From Bacillota bacterium (GTDB taxonomy: Bacteria > Bacillota > Clostridia > Christensenellales > Aristaeellaceae): DNA of 7,196 nt. The notes beneath the pieces were generated by a model. It saw only the letters and a list, made by a program, of their open reading frames with translations. It was not told the DNA's origin and ran no database searches. Location of the stretch: contig JAEWRJ010000157.1 in assembly GCA_023460055.1 (NCBI GenBank), positions 1 through 7,196 of the forward strand. The letters run 5' to 3'. The position numbers were made by a program, and so were the translations under genes. Every line of letters starts with the position of its first letter. Within the stretch, counting starts at the first letter, position 1. Of this stretch, positions 1-4,567 are shown one piece after another.

Positions 1-912
1 AGTGATGCGCATGAACACTTCCTCAATGCTGTCCTTCATGAGGCTCAGCTCCAAAATTGGCGCTTGCAGACCGCTGAGAAGGCTGAAAAGCTCATGTTCA
101 AAAGGAAGATCGCGCTTTGCAAAAACACTCATAGCGCAGCCCTCACCCTGGACTGGCAGCAATTTGACGCGGGTCACACTGGGGAGGCTGCGGATGGCCG
201 GGAGAAGCTTTTCTTTATCCATGGCGACACGCAGCTGAAAACGCTTGTCCTTGGCATCATTGCCGGAAAGGTCGTGATCCAAGACCAATCTGCCTTGATG
301 AAGCACAACGATTCTTTGACAGATGGATTGAACTTCGCTCAATATATGAGAGGAAAAAATTATAGTATGCTTTCTTGAAAGAGCCTGTATGGTATTTCTG
401 AACTCAACCACCTGCGAAGGGTCAAAGCCGGAGGTGGGCTCATCAAGCAATAAAAGCTCGGGCCCGCCGCACAAAGCCTGCGCCAAACCGGTACGCTGTC
501 TGTACCCTTTGCTGAGATTAGCGATGAGACGGGACTGGATGTCCTTCAGTCCCGTGAGCTCGGATATCTCGTCAATATGTTCCGCCTGATCCGCCTTTAG
601 AACACCCTTTAAGTCGCAGCAAAAACGCAGATACTCCTTGACCGTCATTTCCGGATAGACGGGGGGAGTCTCCGGCAAATAACCGATGGAAGCCTTGGCC
701 TTCATCGGGCTTAAAAGCATATCGCTTTCATTGATGAGCACACGGCCGCTTGACGCAGGCAGATAACCGGACAGGATATTCAGCAATGTAGATTTTCCCG
801 CCCCGTTTTGGCCGAGCAAGCCTAAAACCTGGCCTTTGGATACGGTCAGGCTCACTGTATCAAGGGCAGTGATGTGGCCGAATTTTTTGGATACCTGGTC
901 AATGACAATCAT
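1..912 (-). CDS. ABC transporter ATP-binding protein, GldA/ABC-2 type (3' end cut by window edge)
   Basis: This is the nucleotide-binding subunit of an ABC exporter; it would hydrolyse ATP on the cytoplasmic face to drive a membrane permease that is not in the window. The 304 codons visible carry the full set of ATPase motifs: Walker A GQNGAGKST (34-42), the IGYLPE segment at the Q-loop position (76-81), signature LSKGYRQR (133-140), Walker B LLLLDEP (153-159) and the H-loop FSSH with H189. A C-terminal accessory region of about 100 residues follows and ends in SIEEVFMRIT, the usual ending of GldA/CcmA-like ATPases, so only a few codons should be missing. The ATG at 912 is chosen because GGAGG lies 7 nt upstream; an ATG 4 nt earlier is out of frame and stops at once. 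The gene is divergent from the small membrane protein at 1084. In this family a permease gene commonly follows, but that is inference here. The substrate is unknown. Confidence 0.93.
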   Translation of the reverse strand, partial: MIVIDQVSKKFGHITALDTVSLTVSKGQVLGLLGQNGAGKSTLLNILSGYLPASSGRVLINESDMLLSPMKAKASIGYLPETPPVYPEMTVKEYLRFCCDLKGVLKADQAEHIDEISELTGLKDIQSRLIANLSKGYRQRTGLAQALCGGPELLLLDEPTSGFDPSQVVEFRNTIQALSRKHTIIFSSHILSEVQSICQRIVVLHQGRLVLDHDLSGNDAKDKRFQLRVAMDKEKLLPAIRSLPSVTRVKLLPVQGEGCAMSVFAKRDLPFEHELFSLLSGLQAPILELSLMKDSIEEVFMRIT

Positions 913-919
913 GCATAAA

Positions 920-924
920 CCTCC
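920..924 (-). promoter_or_regulatory. Ribosome binding site of the ABC ATPase
   Basis: On the minus strand GGAGG sits 7 nt before the ATG at 912. It fixes the start codon, because the nearer ATG at a 3-nt spacing is out of frame. Confidence 0.85.
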
Positions 925-931
925 GAACAAA

Positions 932-940
932 AGTATATCA
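932..940 (-). promoter_or_regulatory. Possible extended -10 promoter for the ABC ATPase
   Basis: The minus strand reads TGATATACT, which fits an extended -10 (TGn followed by TATACT, five of six matches to TATAAT). I see no good -35 at 16-18 nt, which extended -10 promoters can tolerate. A transcript starting about 7 nt downstream would begin almost at the GGAGG ribosome binding site, giving a very short leader. This is a motif match only. Confidence 0.35.
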
Positions 941-978
941 TGAAACAGGATCAGGTCCATGAACAAACTGTAAAAGCA

Positions 979-1008
979 TTCTTATTTACGAATCCCGCCA
1001 AGTATGAT
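979..1008 (+). promoter_or_regulatory. Weak candidate promoter for the small membrane protein gene
   Basis: TATGAT at 1003-1008 matches five of six positions of a -10 box. TTCTTA at 979-984, 18 nt upstream, is only a poor -35 (three of six). Initiation near 1015 would give a leader of about 70 nt containing the 1037/1061 inverted repeat. The -10 lies inside the loop of the 991/1019 inverted repeat. Confidence 0.25.
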
Positions 1009-1025
1009 ATTGTAATCACGGGATT
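991..1025. repeat. Inverted repeat, 7-bp arms
   Basis: AATCCCG at 991-997 and CGGGATT at 1019-1025 are perfect reverse complements separated by 21 nt. The arms flank the best plus-strand -10 candidate. They could be two half-sites of an operator, or chance, since 7-bp arms at this spacing are not rare. Confidence 0.4.
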
Positions 1026-1036
1026 GAATAAAACCA

Positions 1037-1068
1037 ACTTTGGTCTAATCCTTAAAACAAACCAAAGT
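1037..1068. repeat. Inverted repeat, 8-bp arms, just upstream of a ribosome binding site
   Basis: ACTTTGGT at 1037-1044 and ACCAAAGT at 1061-1068 are perfect reverse complements separated by 16 nt, ending 5 nt before the GGAGG of the plus-strand gene. It may be a regulator binding site or a leader hairpin that affects access to the ribosome binding site. No T-run follows, so it is not an intrinsic terminator. Confidence 0.5.
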
Positions 1069-1073
1069 ATGCT

Positions 1074-1078
1074 GGAGG
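1074..1078 (+). promoter_or_regulatory. Ribosome binding site of the small membrane protein
   Basis: GGAGG lies 5 nt before the ATG at 1084. It decides the start: the in-frame ATGs at 940 and 1069 have no Shine-Dalgarno sequence before them. Confidence 0.75.
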
Positions 1079-1083
1079 AATAT

Positions 1084-1572
1084 ATGCCCGGAATTGAGAA
1101 GTACACCAAATCAGGCCATTCTTCTATCGTCATCGGCGGAAGAACGCGTCAAACTTTCCTCTATGCGTCGATCGCGGTTTTATTGATCGCGGTGATTGTG
1201 CTCGCTATCCTGTATGGACAGGCGGCAGGATACCGCCGCGCCATGGAAATGCAGTTTCAAAGAAGAATTAACAGCGCGATCATTGACGCGATTGAACAGG
1301 CAAACCGCCTGACAGGCAGCGTGCAGGCAAACTCGGCATCCCGTCTCGCGCTGGTACGCCAATATGTGCACAGCATAGACCAATACAACCAGATCAGCGT
1401 CATGGTCAACGGCGAAGCCGGGCGGCTGGTGCCTCAGGAGGCTATGACTGCCCTGTATAATGATTTGGATACCTATGACAAGCTGGTTCAGACGGCAACG
1501 TCATCGACGCTTGAGATTCGAACAAGCCTTACATTGCATCTGACAGCGCTGCAGCAGTCCTTAGCGTTTTAG
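1084..1572 (+). CDS. Uncharacterised small single-pass membrane protein
   Basis: I do not recognise this 162-residue protein. It has a short polar N-terminus, a basic patch (R20, R22), one clear membrane helix at about 25-44 (rich in A, I, L, V), a second basic patch just after it (Y50-R52, then Q59-R61), and a mainly helical, polar C-terminal domain of about 110 residues with no cysteines. Basic residues flank both sides of the helix, so topology is uncertain. The start at 1084 rests on GGAGG 5 nt upstream and on codon character that becomes gene-like there; a longer form from 940 (210 residues) is possible but unsupported. The gene is divergent from the ABC ATPase and converges on ispE, overlapping its last 44 bp. 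That a gene exists is fairly likely, from the ribosome binding site, membrane helix and regular codons; its role is unknown. A membrane partner of the adjacent ABC system is only a guess from position. Confidence 0.7.
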   Translation: MPGIEKYTKSGHSSIVIGGRTRQTFLYASIAVLLIAVIVLAILYGQAAGYRRAMEMQFQRRINSAIIDAIEQANRLTGSVQANSASRLALVRQYVHSIDQYNQISVMVNGEAGRLVPQEAMTALYNDLDTYDKLVQTATSSTLEIRTSLTLHLTALQQSLAF

Positions 1573-2401
1573 CAAGAATTCGGATGCCGGGCTGTTCAAT
1601 GCGATGATAAGCCAGTACAGCGTCTTCTTTTGTTTCAAATACGCCGAAAACAGCCGAGCCGGAGCCGCTCATCTGAGCGAACAAGGCTCCGTTGTTTTTT
1701 AGTATGTCGATCAGCTGTCTGATTTCAGGAAGCATGCCGGCGGCTGGGGCTTGCAGGCTGTTAACGCAGAATTGATACAGAAGCTCCCAGCGGCCGCTGG
1801 AGATAGCCGCTGCGGCATCGTTCAAGTGAGGAACTTCGGAACCGGCATGGCGGTATCCGGCAAAAACGTCTTTTGTACTCAGGGAGGCTTCCGGCTTGAG
1901 GAGAATAAGCCAGGCCTCCTGCTGAAAATCAACCTTCTGTACTTGTTCTCCAATACCGCTGACAATCGCCGGGCCGGGCTCAAGGCAATAGGGCACATCA
2001 GCTCCGATCTGAAGGCCGATCTGCTGCAGTTGGTGTAGCGTGTAATTCAATCCCCACAGCCGGTTGAGGCCTGTCAAAACGGCGGCGGCATCCGCGCTGC
2101 CGCCGCCTAATCCTGCGCCTATGGGGATACGCTTTTCCAGTCTGATGTATGCTCCCTGCGTTGTTCCGCTGCGCGTTTGCAGCAGCCGCGCCGCTTTGAT
2201 AATAAGGTTGTCATCTGAGGTACTCAAAGCGTCTGATCCTGTGATACCCAGGCGCAGTTCGTTATCTGAGAGGTTTTCAATGTACAGGTCGTCATGCAGG
2301 TCAATGTGCTGCATGATCATATCAAGATCATGATAGCCGTCCGGCCGCTTGCCCTTAATATACAAATACCAATTAATTTTCGCGTATGCTTTTACGTTCA
2401 C
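1529..2401 (-). CDS. ispE: 4-diphosphocytidyl-2-C-methyl-D-erythritol kinase
   Basis: IspE is the cytoplasmic GHMP-superfamily kinase of the MEP isoprenoid pathway; it uses ATP to phosphorylate the 2-hydroxyl of CDP-methylerythritol. The 290 residues are a normal length. Visible are the N-terminal AYAKINWYL motif with catalytic K8, the RPDGYH segment (19-24), the glycine-rich ATP loop PIGAGLGGGSA (93-103), the GADVPYCL motif with catalytic D135, and the C-terminal MSGSGSAVFGVF motif (244-255). The start codon is GTG; it must be used because K8 lies just after it and no later start keeps that motif. GTG overlaps the stop of the histidine kinase gene by 4 nt (GTGA), with GAGGG 6 nt upstream, so translation is probably coupled. 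No terminator is visible after its stop. The last 44 bp are also coding on the plus strand. Placement behind a two-component system is unusual to me, but the identity is secure. Confidence 0.97.
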   Translation of the reverse strand: MNVKAYAKINWYLYIKGKRPDGYHDLDMIMQHIDLHDDLYIENLSDNELRLGITGSDALSTSDDNLIIKAARLLQTRSGTTQGAYIRLEKRIPIGAGLGGGSADAAAVLTGLNRLWGLNYTLHQLQQIGLQIGADVPYCLEPGPAIVSGIGEQVQKVDFQQEAWLILLKPEASLSTKDVFAGYRHAGSEVPHLNDAAAAISSGRWELLYQFCVNSLQAPAAGMLPEIRQLIDILKNNGALFAQMSGSGSAVFGVFETKEDAVLAYHRIEQPGIRILAKTLRTAAALSDAM

Positions 2402-3867
2402 TTTGAACCCTCATGACCGTTCACTCTTTGCAGCGTGAACCGGAACGCGGCGCCGTCCTCGCTGTCAAGCAGCTCGATGCGCTGCCCGTGTTTTTCTAAA
2501 ATCATCTTTGAAATGGAAAGCCCAAGGCCTGTACCGCTGCCTGAAGCATGCGCTTTGTCAGCCTTGTAGAAACGGTCAAAGATATACGCGGCATCCTGTT
2601 TTAATACACCAATGCCATTGTCGCGGACCGTGACGCTCAAGGTATCGCTGCTCATATAGCCGGTCGTGATCTGGATGACACCGCCGTTTGGCGTAAATTT
2701 GATCGCGTTATCAATCAGGTTGATCAGTACCTGCTCTATCTGATCTCGGTCGCAGCGAACGGTGCTCGCCTCTTCAATAAAGTTCAGCCTTACATCCAGT
2801 CCTTTTTGTTCGATCTGGTTGACCTTGGTGATCAGCACGAGTCTGATCAGCTCGTTGATGTTGATGCTGGTCATTTCAAGCGGCATGTCGCTGTTCTCAA
2901 TGCGGGAGAGATTGAGCAGCCCTGTCACCAGTTTTGTCAGCCGGTTGGTTTCGTTTAAGACGATCTCCAGATAGTGACCGCTTTCAGCCTGGGGGATCGT
3001 ACCGTCCAGGATACCCTGGATAAAACCGCGGATGTTGGTCATGGGAGACCGGAGTTCATGGGATAGGTTGGCGATAAAGTCCCTTCGTACCTGCTCGGTT
3101 TCGCTTAGCTTGCCTGCCATTGTGTTGAAGGCGACAGCCATATCATAGATCTCTTTGGTGCCTTCTTCTGTCACCCTGTTGCTGAAATCTCCCGCCGCCA
3201 TGCTGGTGCTGGTATGGGCAATCTCCCGCAGAGGCTTGGAAAAACGCCTGGTGTATAGAAAAACCATCAGCGCCGCGACCAGAACGCCGGCAAGCGCGGT
3301 AAGCGCGACCTTGGCCACAAGCCCTTCATAGGAGGCGCGGACGGATTGGGCTGCTGTCTGGATGTAGACAGCGCCCATCACACTGTCGCCGCGTTTGAGG
3401 GGAACGGCGACAGTAAACATGGTGCCGCGCGATGTCTGGATCTGATCCATCACTTCCTGCCCGCTCAGCACGGTGATCAAAAGCTTCCGGATATGGTTCG
3501 CGTCAAAGGAGGAACGGAGTTCCTCGTTTTCATCCAGAATAGACGTGATGTATGATATGACATTTCCGCTTCTGTCAAATACAAGGCAGTAAGCGGAATA
3601 ATCCTGATACACGCTGCGCAGCTTTTGAAACAGCATCTGCCTGGTAGTCGTGCGCAAGCCAAGCGCTGCCTCCAGGCCGCTGGTCTCGATGGTGCCGGAG
3701 AGGTAGGCAATATCATAGGCCTGAATTTTAAGGGCATTCATACGGTTTTGTATTTGAACATCACGCATGGTGAAGTAGAAAATACCCATCAGCGTGATCA
3801 CGCAGATGGCGATCACCGCGATGAACACGATCATCAGGCGTGAAAAAGTGGTAGGCCGCTTCATCAT
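2398..3867 (-). CDS. Sensor histidine kinase, two transmembrane helices plus HAMP
   Basis: This is a membrane sensor that autophosphorylates on histidine and passes phosphate to the response regulator encoded just upstream. In the 489-residue form the order is: TM1 (about 11-33), an extracytoplasmic sensor region of about 150 residues (34-184), TM2 (185-205), HAMP linker (about 206-258), the dimerisation/phosphoacceptor helix with NLSHELRSPMTNIRGF and H270, then the ATPase domain with N-box LINLIDNAIKF (381-391), G1 DNGIG (416-420), F-box IFDRFYKAD (429-437) and G2 GTGLGLSI (445-452). All catalytic motifs are intact. The start is ATG at 3867 or the next codon at 3864; both overlap the regulator's TGA, and GAGG lies 4 or 7 nt before them. 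An ATG at 3930 would extend the protein 21 residues into the regulator's coding region, without family support. The sensor region looks Cache/PAS-like by size only, and the signal is unknown. The domain order is of the WalK/ResE/PhoR kind. Confidence 0.95.
   Translation of the reverse strand: MMKRPTTFSRLMIVFIAVIAICVITLMGIFYFTMRDVQIQNRMNALKIQAYDIAYLSGTIETSGLEAALGLRTTTRQMLFQKLRSVYQDYSAYCLVFDRSGNVISYITSILDENEELRSSFDANHIRKLLITVLSGQEVMDQIQTSRGTMFTVAVPLKRGDSVMGAVYIQTAAQSVRASYEGLVAKVALTALAGVLVAALMVFLYTRRFSKPLREIAHTSTSMAAGDFSNRVTEEGTKEIYDMAVAFNTMAGKLSETEQVRRDFIANLSHELRSPMTNIRGFIQGILDGTIPQAESGHYLEIVLNETNRLTKLVTGLLNLSRIENSDMPLEMTSININELIRLVLITKVNQIEQKGLDVRLNFIEEASTVRCDRDQIEQVLINLIDNAIKFTPNGGVIQITTGYMSSDTLSVTVRDNGIGVLKQDAAYIFDRFYKADKAHASGSGTGLGLSISKMILEKHGQRIELLDSEDGAAFRFTLQRVNGHEGSK
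2408..2412 (-). promoter_or_regulatory. Ribosome binding site of ispE inside the kinase gene
   Basis: GAGGG lies 6 nt before the GTG start at 2401, within the last codons of the histidine kinase gene. It supports the GTG start and reinitiation after the kinase stop codon. Confidence 0.6.
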
Positions 3868-4553
3868 TTGACCTCGAACTTGTAGCCTACGCTCCAAACT
3901 GTTTTGATGCTCCAGCCAAGCTCCTCGCAATCAGTCAGTTTCTCGCGCAGACGCTTGACATGCACATCAACGGTACGGCTGTCACCGAAGTAGTCAAAAC
4001 CCCAAACCTTTTCCAGCAGCTGCTCGCGGGTAAACACGGTGTTGGGGTGAGACGCCAGAAAGTAAAGCAGCTCAATTTCTTTGGGCGGCATTTCCGCCTG
4101 TTTGCCCTGATAGAGGACCTCATAGCGGGAAAGGCTGATGGTCAGGCCGGGGAAGGAAAGCATATCGTTGTCCTGCTGCTCGGGCTGGCCGCGGCGCAGC
4201 ACGGCCTTGACGCGGGCAATGAGCTCCTTGGGATCAAAGGGTTTGGTTATATAGTCATCAGCGCCAAGCTCCAGACCAAGCACCTTGTCAAAGGTTTCAT
4301 CCTTGGCTGACAGCATGATGATGGGGATGCTGGATATCTGGCGAATCGCTCGGCAGACCTGCCAGCCATCCATTCCGGGAAGCATAATGTCAAGCAGCAG
4401 GAGGGCAGGGGGATTTGATTTAAACGCCGTCAGGGCTGAATCCCCCCGCGAAAAGCTGACGACCTCAAATCCTTCCTTCTCAAGGTACAACCGGACCAAT
4501 TGCGCGATGTTTTCATCATCGTCTACTACCATAATGACCTGCTTGCCGGGCAT
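3864..4553 (-). CDS. OmpR/PhoB-family response regulator
   Basis: This is a cytoplasmic DNA-binding regulator, activated by phosphorylation from the kinase encoded directly downstream. The 229 residues are the usual family length. The receiver domain (about 5-118) has the acidic pocket VVDDDEN (9-15), phospho-acceptor D55 in LLLLDIMLPGMDG, the switch S82 in MLSAKD, and K104 in ITKPFDP. The winged-helix domain (about 130-229) contains the PPKEIELLYFLASHP segment (156-170), the recognition-helix region DSRTVDVHVKRLREKL (191-206) and the final GYKFEV wing. The ATG at 4553 follows AGGAGGA by 7 nt. The gene starts 12 nt after mutS2 ends, and its stop codon overlaps the kinase start, so the pair is co-translated. 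It is of the PhoP/WalR/ResD kind, but orthology cannot be settled by eye, so no symbol is given. Target promoters are unknown. Confidence 0.96.
   Translation of the reverse strand: MPGKQVIMVVDDDENIAQLVRLYLEKEGFEVVSFSRGDSALTAFKSNPPALLLLDIMLPGMDGWQVCRAIRQISSIPIIMLSAKDETFDKVLGLELGADDYITKPFDPKELIARVKAVLRRGQPEQQDNDMLSFPGLTISLSRYEVLYQGKQAEMPPKEIELLYFLASHPNTVFTREQLLEKVWGFDYFGDSRTVDVHVKRLREKLTDCEELGWSIKTVWSVGYKFEVK
3872..3875 (-). promoter_or_regulatory. Ribosome binding site of the histidine kinase
   Basis: GAGG lies 4 nt before the first ATG (3867) and 7 nt before the second (3864) of the ATGATGAAG sequence. The second spacing is the more usual, so the protein may start one residue later. The site lies in the last codons of the response regulator. 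Confidence 0.55.
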
Positions 4554-4560
4554 GCTGTAT

Positions 4561-4567
4561 TCCTCCT
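4561..4567 (-). promoter_or_regulatory. Ribosome binding site of the response regulator, overlapping the mutS2 stop
   Basis: AGGAGGA is 7 nt before the ATG at 4553. Its first two bases are part of the TAG stop codon of mutS2, so a ribosome terminating on mutS2 sits directly on the next start signal. This strong site fits coupled or higher expression of the regulator relative to mutS2. Confidence 0.85.

Larger units (their letters stand above)
913..1083. other. Divergent intergenic region
   Basis: These 171 bp separate the start codons of the minus-strand ABC ATPase and the plus-strand small membrane protein. The region is visibly richer in A and T than the flanking genes. It contains two perfect inverted repeats (991-1025 and 1037-1068), a possible extended -10 on the minus strand and a weaker promoter-like pair on the plus strand. 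An open frame runs through from an ATG at 940, but that ATG lacks a ribosome binding site and the codons look unlike those after 1084, so I treat the region as non-coding. It is the natural place for control of both genes. Confidence 0.65.

Noticed and set aside
64..378. Plus-strand open frame opposite the 3' part of the ABC ATPase gene
   Set aside because: It is antisense to a clear ATPase C-terminal region and shares its codon phase; no ribosome binding site or protein features were seen.
940..1083. N-terminal extension of the small membrane protein from ATG 940
   Set aside because: There is no Shine-Dalgarno sequence before 940, the stretch is richer in A and T, and it overlaps the inverted repeats and promoter-like boxes; the ATG at 1084 has GGAGG.
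1680..1700. Possible intrinsic terminator for the plus-strand gene (AACAA/TTGTT stem followed by six T)
   Set aside because: The stem is 5 bp with four A-T pairs, too weak, and it lies more than 100 nt inside ispE; it is likely just ispE coding sequence.
3868..3930. 21-residue N-terminal extension of the histidine kinase
   Set aside because: It lies within the coding region of the response regulator and would put a charged segment before a normal kinase N-terminus; ATG at 3867/3864 with GAGG upstream is the better start.
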